From Ideonella alba (GTDB lineage: Bacteria; Pseudomonadota; Gammaproteobacteria; Burkholderiales; Burkholderiaceae_C): DNA of 64,000 nt. Positions 54,329 to 63,390 of the stretch are shown in pieces (position 1 is the stretch's first letter; each line of letters starts with the position of its first letter). The position numbers and the translations under genes were made by a program. The notes under the pieces are model-generated. The model did not search any database. It saw nothing but the letters and a program-made list of their open reading frames with translations, and was not told the DNA's origin. The DNA lies in NCBI RefSeq assembly GCF_018069875.1, contig NZ_JAGQDF010000006.1:186001-250000 (forward strand), read 5' to 3'.

Positions 54329-56632
54329 ATGAACGCCTTTGCGAACCGATTCTCCCTGGCTGCCAGCCTGCTGGCCGCCTGCCTGGTGCTGGCCGCTTGC
54401 GGCGGCGGCAGCGCCACCCCGCCGCCGGTCACCGTGTCCGAGCCCACCGGCGGCGGCACCTCCACCGACACCACGCCCCCCACGCTGACGATCACCGACG
54501 ATGTGGCCGACGGCGTGAAGGCCTCTGGCGACGTGACCTTCACCTTCACCTTCAGCGAGCCGGTGGGAACCTCGTTCAACACCGCGGGCGTCAGCCTCAC
54601 CGGCGGCACCAAGGGCGCGTTCACGGTGACCAGCAACAGCTCGGCCACCCTGGTGGTGACGCCCCTGCCCGACACCGTCGGCTCGATCGTCATCACGATC
54701 GGGGCGGGCAAGTTCTTCGATGCCGCGAACAACCTGAACACGACCAGCATCACGCACAGCCAGGACTACGACACCGACCTGCCGCCCACCGTGTCGATCA
54801 CCGACGACGTGGCCGCAGACGTGGCCGATGGGCCGGTCACCTTCACCTTCCACTTCAGCAAGGACATCGGCTCGTCCTTCACGGCGGCGGACATCAGCAC
54901 CTCGGGCGGCAGCGTCGGCGCCTTCACCCGTGTCAGCGGCAGCGTGGCCACGCTGCGCATGCTGCCGCCGGCCAATGGCACCGGCAGGCTGTCGGTCAGC
55001 GTGGCACCGGGCTCGGTGATCGACCTGGCGGGCCACGCCAACACCGTGGGTGCCTCCGCCCACCAGGACTACCTCACCACGGCCGATGTGACGCCGCCGA
55101 CGCTGCTGATCACCGACAACGTCCTGACCGACCCGGCCAGCGGCGTGGTCACCTTCACCTTCACCTTCAGCGAGGACGTGGGCAGCAGCTTCACGGCGGG
55201 CGACATCGCCGTGACCGGCGGCACCGCGGGCACGCTGCAACGTGTTGACGCCACCACCGCGCGGCTGGCCGTGACACCCCCCACCAACGCCAGCGGCGTG
55301 ATGAGCGTCAGCGTGGCCGCCGGCCGCTTCAGCGACCTCAGCGGCAACGCCAACACCGCGGCAGCCAGCGCCAGCCAGAGCTTCGACACCCGCGTGACCT
55401 CGGGCGACACCGGCACCTGCACCAGTGCGCCCTGCCTGGATTTCGCCGGTGCCAACGTCGGCTACCTGCCCTTCGAGGGACTGGTCACGGCAGAGCAATC
55501 GGCCGATCCGGTCAATGCGCTGAACAAGGTGGCCAAGTTCGTCAAGGGCCCGAGCGGCCAGCCCTGGGCCGGTGCCACCGTCTACACCGCGGCCACCGAC
55601 AACTCGGTGGCTGCGGTGGGGCTGTCGACCAGCAAGCTGGTCACGCTGCGGGTCTATGCCGAGGCGGCCGGCCAGACCATCCGCATGAAGATCGAGAATG
55701 CGGCCGACTCGCTCACCTCGCTCGAGGCCGAAGCCCTGACCACCCAGGCAGGCGTCTGGGAGACGCTGACCTTCGACTTCTCGGCACCGGTGGCGGGCAC
55801 CTACGACCCCTGCAAGGCCTACAACAAGGTCAGCCTGTTCCCGCAGTTCTCGGTCAGCGCCCCGCCGGCCGCGAACACCACCACCTACTTCGACGAACTG
55901 AAGTACGCCGCCGACACCGGTGGTGGCGGTGGTGACAGCTGCGGTGTCGACCTGATCGACCTGGTCGGCGGCAAGTTCGCCAGCAGCTATTCAGCGTCCG
56001 GCAATGCCTGGATCTCGGCCGAAGGCGGCGACGCGATCACCTACATCGACAGCAGCGTCACCACCCAGTACTGGTGGGGCGGCTCGGCCCCGGGATCGGA
56101 CACCACGCCGGCCAACTACTACTTCGGGTATGGCATCAATGTGGCCAGCAAGCCCTGGGGCTTTGCCGCCGCCGTGAAGGCGCCCACCAATGGCGCGGCG
56201 CGCGTGGCGCAGTACGGCAGCTTCAAGATCGAGGTCTGGGGCAACGACGAGTTGATGCGCACCCTGCCCACGCTGACGGTGCTGATGGTCGGCAAGACGA
56301 TCAATGGCTGCGCCGCGGTGCTGCAGGGCAGCTTCCAGGTCACCGGCACCGGGCCGCGCGCCTACACCGTGCCGATGTCCAGCCTGGTGCTGCAGACGCC
56401 CTGCGCCTTCACCACGCCGACGGCGGCCCTGATCGGCGGCGTGGCCGAGATCCACATCCAGGTGCTCGGCGACAACGTCCAGTACAGCACGCCCGCCGAC
56501 GGCAATGGCAACTACGCGAACGGCCTGAACATCGGCCCGATGACCTTCCTCAACACCGGCCTGATCCGCCACAAGCGGCCCCAGGCCCACCCGCCCCGCC
56601 TGCCCAGGCCGCACCTGCGCGCCACCGACTGA
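54329..56632 (+). CDS. Exported lipoprotein with three Ig-like repeats and a carbohydrate-binding-like module
   Basis: 767 residues. The lipobox is LAAC near residue 24, then a Gly/Ser/Thr linker. Three Ig-like repeats of about 102 residues each open with PPT(L/V)xITD and carry FTFxFS-type strands (about 50-355). The C-terminal 400 residues match the neighbouring 407-residue protein along its whole length (KFVKGPSGQPWAGATVYT, SLFPQFSV, YYFGYGIN, NGNYANGLNIGP), a fold seen with beta-glucan-active secreted enzymes. A tail RHKRPQAHPPRLPRPHLRAT beyond the paralogue's end looks like read-through of non-conserved sequence. No catalytic residues are identified. Confidence 0.78.
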   Translation: MNAFANRFSLAASLLAACLVLAACGGGSATPPPVTVSEPTGGGTSTDTTPPTLTITDDVADGVKASGDVTFTFTFSEPVGTSFNTAGVSLTGGTKGAFTVTSNSSATLVVTPLPDTVGSIVITIGAGKFFDAANNLNTTSITHSQDYDTDLPPTVSITDDVAADVADGPVTFTFHFSKDIGSSFTAADISTSGGSVGAFTRVSGSVATLRMLPPANGTGRLSVSVAPGSVIDLAGHANTVGASAHQDYLTTADVTPPTLLITDNVLTDPASGVVTFTFTFSEDVGSSFTAGDIAVTGGTAGTLQRVDATTARLAVTPPTNASGVMSVSVAAGRFSDLSGNANTAAASASQSFDTRVTSGDTGTCTSAPCLDFAGANVGYLPFEGLVTAEQSADPVNALNKVAKFVKGPSGQPWAGATVYTAATDNSVAAVGLSTSKLVTLRVYAEAAGQTIRMKIENAADSLTSLEAEALTTQAGVWETLTFDFSAPVAGTYDPCKAYNKVSLFPQFSVSAPPAANTTTYFDELKYAADTGGGGGDSCGVDLIDLVGGKFASSYSASGNAWISAEGGDAITYIDSSVTTQYWWGGSAPGSDTTPANYYFGYGINVASKPWGFAAAVKAPTNGAARVAQYGSFKIEVWGNDELMRTLPTLTVLMVGKTINGCAAVLQGSFQVTGTGPRAYTVPMSSLVLQTPCAFTTPTAALIGGVAEIHIQVLGDNVQYSTPADGNGNYANGLNIGPMTFLNTGLIRHKRPQAHPPRLPRPHLRATD

Positions 56633-56709
56633 GGCGCCGACCTTCCACGACACGCAAGCCAGCCCGGCAGGACCCTTGCCATCCTGCCCACCACAAGACT
56701 GAGCCCATC

Positions 56710-56723
56710 TGAAAGCGATTTCA
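56710..56723. promoter_or_regulatory. LacI/GalR-type operator before the 407-residue protein
   Basis: TGAAAGCGATTTCA differs from the site at 54214 in one base. It is preceded at matching spacing by TTGCCA (56676-56681) and a weak -10 region, and lies 64 bp before the ATG. Confidence 0.7.
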
Positions 56724-56787
56724 GACGCGATACCGCCGCGATGGCAACGACCCCACTCCCTCACCCGTCCGCAAGGAGCTTCCGACC

Positions 56788-58011
56788 ATGACCGCCTCTC
56801 TCAAGACCTTCCCTCTGTCAACGCTGGCCCTCTCCGTGGCCCTGTGCCTGGGCACGGGCTTCGTCACCTCCGCCGTGGCCGCCACCGAAGCGACCTGCGC
56901 CCGTGGCACGACCTGCCTGAGCTTCAGTGCCAGCACCCTGTACGACCCGTTTGAAGGTCTGGTGTCGGCCGGCATGGTCAAGGACCCGGTCAAGGCGAAC
57001 CGCCCGAACAACGTGGCCAAGTTCGTCAAGGGCCCGTCCGGCCAGCCCTGGGCAGGCGCCACGGTGTACACCAACGCCACCGACAAGTCGGTCAAGCCGA
57101 TCGGGCTGGACAAGAGCAAGATCATCACCGTGCGCGTCTATGCCGCGGCAGCCGGCCAGACGATCCGCCTGAAGGTCGAGAACTCGCTGGACCCGACCAC
57201 CTCGGTCGAGACCGATGCCACGACCACGGTCGGTGGCGCCTGGGAAACGCTGACCTTCGACCTGGGCCAGCCGGCGCCCGGCACGCCCGCCTACAACCCG
57301 GCCAAGACCTACAACAAGATCAGCCTGTTCCCGCAGTTCTCGGTCACCGCGCCGCCGGCCGCGGACACCACCACCTACTTCGACGACCTGGTCTACACCA
57401 CCAAGAAGGGCAGCGGTCCTCAGGCGCCGCTGGTCTACGCCGCCAACTATTCGCAGGTCGACCCGGTGACCTGGACCTCCACGCAGGGCGGCACCGCCGG
57501 CAACTACATCGACACCACGGTGCCGAGCCAGTACTGGTGGAACGGCGTCGCCCCGGGTGACGCCACGCCGAGCTTCTACTTCGGCTACGGCATCAACGTG
57601 AACCAGAAGCCCTGGGGCTTCGGCGCCTTCGTCAATGCGCCGGCCAATGGCACGGTCAAGGTGGGCGGCTACACGAACATGCGGATCGCCGTGTGGGGCA
57701 ACGATGAGCTGATGAACCACCACCCGAACCTGGCGCTGCTGCTGGTGGGCCCGTCGATCAGCGGCTGCGCCGCCGTTCTGACCAGCTCGGTCGCGGTGAC
57801 GGCTCCGGGCGTGCAGAACTACACCGTGCCGATCAGCAGCTTCGCCCTGACCACGCCCTGCGGCTATGCCAGCGCCAGCGCCGCGCTGGCGGGTGGCACG
57901 GCCTCGGCCCACGTGCAGGTGCTGGGCAGCAACATGCAGTTCACCGCGGCCACCGACGGCAATGGCAACTACGCGAACGGCCTGAACATCGGCCCGATCA
58001 GCTTCGAGTGA
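56788..58011 (+). CDS. Exported protein with carbohydrate-binding-like module (paralogue of lipoprotein C-terminus)
   Basis: 407 residues. Signal peptide to about residue 31 (TSAVA/ATEA), no lipobox, so periplasmic or secreted. Two modules: one with a jelly-roll-like pattern (about 40-205, KFVKGPSGQPWAGATVYT, IRLKVENSLDPTTSVETDAT, TYFDDLVY) and one unknown (about 215-407, PSQYWWNGVAPGD, YFGYGINVNQKPWGFGAF, GCAAVL, YTVPISSFAL). The first module pattern is known from laminarin- and lichenin-active secreted proteins. AAGGAG precedes the ATG. Operator-sharing with the lipoprotein gene implies joint induction. Confidence 0.78.
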   Translation: MTASLKTFPLSTLALSVALCLGTGFVTSAVAATEATCARGTTCLSFSASTLYDPFEGLVSAGMVKDPVKANRPNNVAKFVKGPSGQPWAGATVYTNATDKSVKPIGLDKSKIITVRVYAAAAGQTIRLKVENSLDPTTSVETDATTTVGGAWETLTFDLGQPAPGTPAYNPAKTYNKISLFPQFSVTAPPAADTTTYFDDLVYTTKKGSGPQAPLVYAANYSQVDPVTWTSTQGGTAGNYIDTTVPSQYWWNGVAPGDATPSFYFGYGINVNQKPWGFGAFVNAPANGTVKVGGYTNMRIAVWGNDELMNHHPNLALLLVGPSISGCAAVLTSSVAVTAPGVQNYTVPISSFALTTPCGYASASAALAGGTASAHVQVLGSNMQFTAATDGNGNYANGLNIGPISFE

Positions 58012-58119
58012 AGCTCCCCGCGGGCCTGGCGGGCGAGCGTCTGGCAACGGCGCTCACCGCCTGGCCTGCCGCCGCGCTCGGGGGCCCGCCCTCGGGCGCG
58101 TACCTGCAAGGGCGGACGC

Positions 58120-59685
58120 TCAGAGCCCGCCGTGGCCGAAGACCTGGGTGACCAGCCGGGCCACCACCATGCCCAGCAGGAAGCCGCCGGCGGCCACCAG
58201 CAGCATGGTCACCAGGCGGTTGGTGCGGCGCTGCTCGCGCAGCAGCGCACGCAGCAGATCGCGGTCGTCGCGCGGCGGGCGCTCCAGCGCGTGGTGCACC
58301 AGGCGCGGCAGGTCGGGCAGCAGGCGGGCGTACTGCGGCGCCTCGTCCTTCAGGCGGCGCACCAGCGCGCGCCAGCCCACCTGCTCGTCCATCCAGCGCT
58401 CCAGGAAAGGCTTGGCGGTGTCCCACAGGTCGAGGTCGGGGTCCAGTTCGCGGCCCAGGCCTTCGACATTGAGCAGCGTCTTCTGCAGCAGCACCAGCTG
58501 GGGCTGGATCTCGACATTGAAGCGGCGCGAGGTCTGGAACAGGCGCAGCAGCACCTGGCCCAGCGAAATGTCTTTCAGCGGGCGGTCGAACTGCGGCTCG
58601 CAGGTGGCGCGCACCGCCGCTTCCAGCTGCTCGACGCGGGTGCTGGCCGGCACCCAGCCGCTCTCCACGTGCAGTTCGGCCACGCGCTTGTAGTCGCGGC
58701 GGAAGAAGGCGATGAAGTTCTGCGCCAGGTAGTTCTTGTCGACCTCGGTGAGCGTGCCGATGATGCCGAAATCCAGCGCGATGTAGCGGCCGAAGGTGGC
58801 CGGGTCGACGCTGACCTGGATGTTGCCCGGGTGCATGTCGGCGTGGAAGAAGCCGTCGCGGAAGACCTGGGTGAAGAAGATGGTCACGCCGTCGCGCGCC
58901 AGCTTCTTGATGTCCACGCCCGCCTCGCGCAGGCGGTCGACCTGGCTGATCGGGATGCCCTTCATCCGCTCCATCACGATCACGCTGGCAGTGCACAGGT
59001 CCCAGTGCATCTCCGGCACGATGATCAGCGGCAGGTCGGCCATGTTGCGGCGCAGCTGGGCGGCGTTGGCCGCCTCGCGCACCAGGTCAAGCTCGTCGTG
59101 CAGGTAGGTGTCGAACTCGGCCACCACATCGCGCGGGCGCAGGCGGCGGCCATCCACCGACAGCCGCTCGACCCAGCCCGCCAGCACATGCAGCAGCGCC
59201 AGGTCGTCCTCGATCACCGCCAGCATGCCCGGGCGCAGCACCTTGACCGCGACCTCGCGGCCGTCGGGCAGGCTGGCGAAGTGCACCTGGGCGATCGAGG
59301 CGCTGGCCACCGGCTCGGGCTCGAACTGCGCGAACAGCTCCGCCACCGGACGGCCCAGCGCCTGCTCGATCAGCGCCTGCGACTGCGCCGCCGGGAAGGG
59401 CGGCACGCGGTCCTGCAGATGGGCCAGTTCGGTAGCGATGTCGGGCGGCACCAGGTCGGGCCGGGTGGAGAGCACCTGGCCGAACTTGATGAAGATCGGG
59501 CCCAGCGCCTCCAGCGCCAGGCGCAGGCGCACGCCGCGGGGCTGGGCGGCGACCTCGGCCGCCGGCCGCACCAGCGCCAGCGCCCAGCCGGCGGGCCGGC
59601 GGGTCAGGGTCTGCAGTGCCAGCTCGACGACGCCCAGGCGCCAGAAGGTCAGGATGATGCGGGAGAGCCGCAGCAGCTTGCGCAT
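58120..59685 (-). CDS. ubiB: Ubiquinone biosynthesis ATPase/kinase-like UbiB
   Basis: 521 residues. KxGQ motif in [30 protein letters not shown]; lysine in [26 protein letters not shown]; and [10 protein letters not shown]. One or two C-terminal membrane helices ([20 protein letters not shown]). It overlaps ubiJ by one base (TGATG) as in the ubiJ-ubiB pairs of other proteobacteria, which supports the assignment as true UbiB over the paralogue at 38672. The role is with the UbiJ/UbiK complex in aerobic quinone synthesis. Confidence 0.93.
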   Translation of the reverse strand: MRKLLRLSRIILTFWRLGVVELALQTLTRRPAGWALALVRPAAEVAAQPRGVRLRLALEALGPIFIKFGQVLSTRPDLVPPDIATELAHLQDRVPPFPAAQSQALIEQALGRPVAELFAQFEPEPVASASIAQVHFASLPDGREVAVKVLRPGMLAVIEDDLALLHVLAGWVERLSVDGRRLRPRDVVAEFDTYLHDELDLVREAANAAQLRRNMADLPLIIVPEMHWDLCTASVIVMERMKGIPISQVDRLREAGVDIKKLARDGVTIFFTQVFRDGFFHADMHPGNIQVSVDPATFGRYIALDFGIIGTLTEVDKNYLAQNFIAFFRRDYKRVAELHVESGWVPASTRVEQLEAAVRATCEPQFDRPLKDISLGQVLLRLFQTSRRFNVEIQPQLVLLQKTLLNVEGLGRELDPDLDLWDTAKPFLERWMDEQVGWRALVRRLKDEAPQYARLLPDLPRLVHHALERPPRDDRDLLRALLREQRRTNRLVTMLLVAAGGFLLGMVVARLVTQVFGHGGL

Positions 59686-60206
59686 CAGGGTTTGCGCACC
59701 GCGCCGGCGACACCCTGCACCAGGCCCCGGGCGGCGGCCAGCACCTGCTCGCCGGCCCGCGCGACGGTGTCGCCCAAGGGGCCGCCGACCACGCGCTCCA
59801 GATCGGCCGCGATGTCCCAGCGCACGTTGGCCAGGATCCAGGTGATGTCGGCGGCCAGTGCCGCGTCGCCCTCCACATGCACCTCGGGCACCTGGCCGCT
59901 GGCCAGGCTGCGCGCTGCACTCAGCGGCTGCGACGCATCCACGCGCAGGCGCAGGTCGGGTTGGTCGGCGCCAGGCTCGTCCGCGGCCACGGCCTCGAGC
60001 AGGCCGGCCGGGGTGATGCGCAGCGTCATCGGCGGCGGCGGCGGCAGCGGGATGCGCCAGCCATCGACCTCCACGCGCAGCGTGCGGCCGTGGCGGACCT
60101 TGAGGCGGTCGGTGGCGACGGGCGCCGCCGTGAGCACATGGTTGGCCAGCAGCACAAAGCGGGCGGCCGCGGCAGGCAGGACGAGATCGGTCAGCGGGTT
60201 GGCCAT
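59685..60206 (-). CDS. ubiJ: Ubiquinone biosynthesis accessory factor UbiJ
   Basis: 173 residues with an SCP2-type lipid-binding domain: N-terminal [16 protein letters not shown], then strands [15 protein letters not shown] and LRLRVDAS, followed by the family region [20 protein letters not shown] near 110-130 and a C-terminal helix. UbiJ binds the isoprenoid quinone precursors for UbiB and the hydroxylases. The start at 60206 begins MANPLTDLV. It is separated from ubiE by galE, an outer-membrane gene and a repeat array. Confidence 0.88.
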   Translation of the reverse strand: MANPLTDLVLPAAAARFVLLANHVLTAAPVATDRLKVRHGRTLRVEVDGWRIPLPPPPPMTLRITPAGLLEAVAADEPGADQPDLRLRVDASQPLSAARSLASGQVPEVHVEGDAALAADITWILANVRWDIAADLERVVGGPLGDTVARAGEQVLAAARGLVQGVAGAVRKP

Positions 60207-60252
60207 GGGGCGCGATTGTAGGAGGGCCCCCGAGCCGGCCCCACGCGCTGCG

Positions 60253-61278
60253 TCAAGCCCCCGCGCTGGCGTAGCCGTCCGGGTTGCCGCTCTGCCAGCG
60301 CCAGGCGTCGGCGCACATCTGCTCGAGGCTGCGCGTGGCCTGCCAGCCCAGCAGCTCGCGCGCCCGCGTGGCGTCGGCGTAGTAGCTGGGCAGATCACCG
60401 GGCCGGCGATCGACGATCTGGTACGGGATGGGCCGGCCGGCGGCCTGGCCGAACGCGCGCACCAGGTCGAGCACGCTGTAGCCCACGCCGGTGCCCAGGT
60501 TGACGGTGACGGAGCGCTGCTCGCCCAGCAGGTAGCGCAGCGCGGCCACATGGCCCTCGGCCAGGTCCATCACGTGCAGGTAGTCGCGCACACCGGTGCC
60601 GTCCGGCGTGTCGTAGTCGCCGCCGAAGACCGACAGGAACGGCCGTCGGCCCACCGCCACCTGCTGCACATAGGGCATCAGGTTGTTGGGCACGCCGCGC
60701 GGGTCCTCGCCGATGCGCCCGCTCTCGTGCGCCCCCACCGGGTTGAAGTAGCGCAGCCAGGCGATATGCCAGGACGGGTCGGCGGTCTCCAGGTCGCGCA
60801 GGATCTGCTCGCCCATCAGCTTGGTGCGGCCGTACACATTCATCGCGTCCAGCGGGTGCGCTTCGGTGTAGGGCAGGAACTGCGGCGTGCCGTAGACCGT
60901 GGCGCTGGAGCTGAAGACGAAGGTCTTGACACCGGCCCGGGCCATCGCCTGGCAGGTGCTGACCAGACCGCCGAGGTTGTTGGCGTAGTACTTCAGCGGC
61001 TCGGCCGCCGACTCGCCCACCGCCTTGAAGGCGGCGAAATGCACCACCGCGTCGATCGCGTGCTCGGCGAACACCCGGTCCAGCGCGGCGCCATCGGTGA
61101 CGCTGGCCTGCACGAAGACCGGCGCCTGCCCGCCCAGCTCGGCCAGGCGGCGCAGCACCTCGGGGGAGCTGTTGGAGAAGTCATCCAGGCCCACCACCTC
61201 GAAGCCGGCCGACCACAGGGCCAGCCAGGTGTGAGAGCCGATGTAGCCGGTGGCACCGGTGAGCAGGACGCGTGGCAT
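60253..61278 (-). CDS. galE: UDP-glucose 4-epimerase
   Basis: 341 residues. NAD-binding GATGYIGSHTWLALWSAGFE at the N-terminus; catalytic Ser in FSSSATVYGTP and YxxxK in NVYGRTKLMGEQ near 148-152; substrate loop NLMPYVQQVAVGRRPFLSVF. Interconverts UDP-glucose and UDP-galactose for surface polysaccharides. It lies in the same direction as ubiJ with a 46-bp gap, so might be cotranscribed with it. Divergent from the outer-membrane gene. Confidence 0.96.
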   Translation of the reverse strand: MPRVLLTGATGYIGSHTWLALWSAGFEVVGLDDFSNSSPEVLRRLAELGGQAPVFVQASVTDGAALDRVFAEHAIDAVVHFAAFKAVGESAAEPLKYYANNLGGLVSTCQAMARAGVKTFVFSSSATVYGTPQFLPYTEAHPLDAMNVYGRTKLMGEQILRDLETADPSWHIAWLRYFNPVGAHESGRIGEDPRGVPNNLMPYVQQVAVGRRPFLSVFGGDYDTPDGTGVRDYLHVMDLAEGHVAALRYLLGEQRSVTVNLGTGVGYSVLDLVRAFGQAAGRPIPYQIVDRRPGDLPSYYADATRARELLGWQATRSLEQMCADAWRWQSGNPDGYASAGA

Positions 61279-61477
61279 GGGGCGCTTCGAACAAGGACAA
61301 ACCCGCAGTATGCCCCTGAGTCGTTACGCCCAGGCCACATCGGTTACGACTTGATATTGACGCCGGCGCAGCGGTTGGGCGACAGTGGCGGCGCGCCGGG
61401 CAGGCGGCGCGCCCACCCATGTCCCCGACGGCCCCGGCAGCAACCGGGCCGGGCCGCGCTTTTGTCCAGGAGTCTTC

Positions 61478-62131
61478 ATGTCCCGTTCCATCCTGCCCCT
61501 GTTGACCGTGGCCGCCGCCCTGTGCGCTGCCAGCGCTGCCCAGGCTGCCGAGGTCTACACCGCGATCGGCGCGCCCGGCCTGATGCTGGGCGTGGCCCAG
61601 CCGATCAACAACCAGATCACCCTGCGCGCCGACCTGGCCAGCGCCGGCAACCGCAGCCGCAACAGCACCCAGGAAGGCATTGCCTACCAGGGCAAGCTGA
61701 AGTCCGGCCGCTTCGCCGTGTTCGGCGACTGGTTCCCGATGGACTCGGGCTTTCGCATCACCGCCGGCCTGACCAGCAATGACTACAAGCTGGACCTGGA
61801 TGCCTCAGGCGCCGGCCGCACCGTGCAGGTGGGCGACGGCACCTACACCCTGACCGCGGCCGACGGCCTGGCCGTGGCAATGCGCTTTCCCAGCACCACA
61901 CCCTACCTGGGCATCGGCTGGGGCCATCGCCTGGGCGACAGCGGCTGGCGCTTCAACGCCGACCTGGGCGCGATGATCGGCACCGCCAGCGTCACCGTGA
62001 CCCCGCGCGGCCAGCTGGCCTCGCCGCTGGCCCAAGCCGACGTGGCCAAGGAAACCGCGCAGCTGCGCGACAAGGTGGAAAAGACCAAGGCGATCCCGCA
62101 GCTGAGCATCGGCGTCAGCTACGTCTTCTGA
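61478..62131 (+). CDS. Probable outer-membrane beta-barrel protein
   Basis: 217 residues. Signal peptide to about residue 23 (AAQAA/EVY). The mature part has alternating hydrophobic strands (VYTAIGAPGLMLGVAQPI, RFAVFGDWFPMD, FRITAGLTSND, TPYLGIGWGHRL, WRFNADLGAMIG) and ends in SIGVSYVF with a terminal Phe, the usual barrel insertion signal. A short charged helix (AQLRDKVEKTKA) precedes the last strand. Size suggests eight strands; relation to a named porin cannot be fixed. AGGAG precedes the ATG, and a GC palindrome pair (61390-61397 with 61406-61413) lies in the leader. Confidence 0.78.
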   Translation: MSRSILPLLTVAAALCAASAAQAAEVYTAIGAPGLMLGVAQPINNQITLRADLASAGNRSRNSTQEGIAYQGKLKSGRFAVFGDWFPMDSGFRITAGLTSNDYKLDLDASGAGRTVQVGDGTYTLTAADGLAVAMRFPSTTPYLGIGWGHRLGDSGWRFNADLGAMIGTASVTVTPRGQLASPLAQADVAKETAQLRDKVEKTKAIPQLSIGVSYVF

Positions 62132-62644
62132 CCGACACCTGAGCGCGCGGGTAGGCGGTCCGCCCAAGGCCCGCGCAGCCCCCTTGGGGGGCGAGTCCGG
62201 ACGTGGTGCGTCCTGTGGACGCAGCACGCCTGACGAGCGGGGCAGCCGCCCGGCTGCCCGCGGCCTGCCAGGCGCGACGCCGCGCAGCGGCTAGCCTGGG
62301 GGCCTCAGCCCGGGCCGCCGGGCCGCTCCCAAGGCCCGGGAGCCCCCCTGGGGGGTGGCGAAGCCGCAGCGCGGCGAGCCTGGGGGCCGACAGCGCGGGC
62401 CGCCGGGCCGCCCCAAGGCCCGCGCAGCCCCCTCGGGGGGGCGAGTCCGGACGTGGTGCGTCCTGTGGACGCAGCACGCCTGACGAGCGGGGTAGCCGTC
62501 AGGCTGCCCGCGGCCTGCCAGGCGCGACGCCGCGCAGCGGCTAGCCTGGGGGCCGACAGCGCGGGCCGCCGGGCCGCCCCAAGGCCCGCGCAGCCCCCTC
62601 GGGGGGTGGCAAAGCCGCAGCGCGGCGAGCCTGGGGGCTCTAGT
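62132..62644. other. Convergent intergenic region between the outer-membrane gene and ubiE
   Basis: 513 bp with no gene. Apart from the first 33 bp it is filled by the 250-bp-period repeat array. Open frames across it exist on both strands only because of high GC and repeat themselves along with the DNA. Confidence 0.75.
62165..62640. repeat. Tandem intergenic repeat array, X-Y-X-Y with 250-bp period
   Basis: GCGAGTCCGGACGTGGTGCG recurs at 62191-62210 and 62441-62460, giving an exact 250-bp period. The larger X unit (about 62165-62328 and 62415-62578) contains the hairpins TGCGTCC-TGT-GGACGCA and GCAGCCG-CC-CGGCTGC. The Y unit (about 62329-62414 and 62579-62640) begins AAGGCCCG and ends GCGGCGAGCCTGGGGG. 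All units carry a C-run/G-run core of the CCCCCTTGGGGGG form. A copy of the core is inside the ABC-F gene. Confidence 0.85.
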
Positions 62645-63376
62645 TCAACACTTGATGCCCACGTGCAGCGCCACCACGCCGCCGGTCATGTTGTGCACAT
62701 CCACATGGCCGAAGCCGGCGGTCTTCATCATCGCCTTCAGCGTGGCCTGGTCGGGGTGCATGCGGATCGACTCGGCCAGGTAGCGGTAGCTGTCGGCATC
62801 GCCGGCCACCAGGCTGCCGATGCGCGGCAGGATGCTGAACGAGTACCAGTCGTAGGGCTTTTGCAGCGGCGCCGCCACCTTCGAGAACTCCAGCACCAGC
62901 AGCCGCCCGCCCGGGCGCAGCACGCGGCACATCTCGGCCAGCGCGATGTCCTTGTGGGTCATGTTGCGCAGGCCGAAGGCCACGCTGACCAGGTCGAAGC
63001 TGGCTTCCGGGTAGGGCAGTTGCTCGGCGTCACACAGGTTGGTGGGCAGCGCCAGGCCTTCGTCGAGCAGCCGGTCGCGGCCGGTGCGCAGCATCGCCTC
63101 GTTGATGTCGGTGTGGACCACCATGCCTCGCTCGCCCACTTTGCGCGCAAAGGCGCGCGAGAGGTCGCCGGTGCCGCCGGCGATGTCGAGCACCCGGTCG
63201 CCGTCCTTCAGGTTGGCCACCGCCACCGTGTAGGCCTTCCAGGCGCGGTGCAGGCCCATCGACATCAGGTCGTTCATGATGTCGTACTTGGAGGCCACCG
63301 AATCGAAGACGCCCTTGACCTTGCTGGCCTTGGCGGTCTCGTCGACAGTCTGGAAACCGAAATGGGTCTGCGACAT
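62645..63376 (-). CDS. ubiE: Demethylmenaquinone/2-methoxy-benzoquinol methyltransferase
   Basis: 243 residues. [20 protein letters not shown] and [20 protein letters not shown] (SAM motif I), with [20 protein letters not shown] near 135 and [20 protein letters not shown], all UbiE signatures. Carries out the C-methylation in ubiquinone synthesis. The ATG at 63376 gives the family N-terminus; the open frame extends upstream. It lies 14 bp after DUF971. Confidence 0.95.
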   Translation of the reverse strand: MSQTHFGFQTVDETAKASKVKGVFDSVASKYDIMNDLMSMGLHRAWKAYTVAVANLKDGDRVLDIAGGTGDLSRAFARKVGERGMVVHTDINEAMLRTGRDRLLDEGLALPTNLCDAEQLPYPEASFDLVSVAFGLRNMTHKDIALAEMCRVLRPGGRLLVLEFSKVAAPLQKPYDWYSFSILPRIGSLVAGDADSYRYLAESIRMHPDQATLKAMMKTAGFGHVDVHNMTGGVVALHVGIKC

Positions 63377-63390
63377 GGTGCGCTCCTGGA

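Noticed and set aside
62115-62544. Open frames within the repeat array (for example a repeated MLRPQDAPRPDSPP start)
   Set aside because: The frames repeat because the DNA repeats; no ribosome site or family resemblance.
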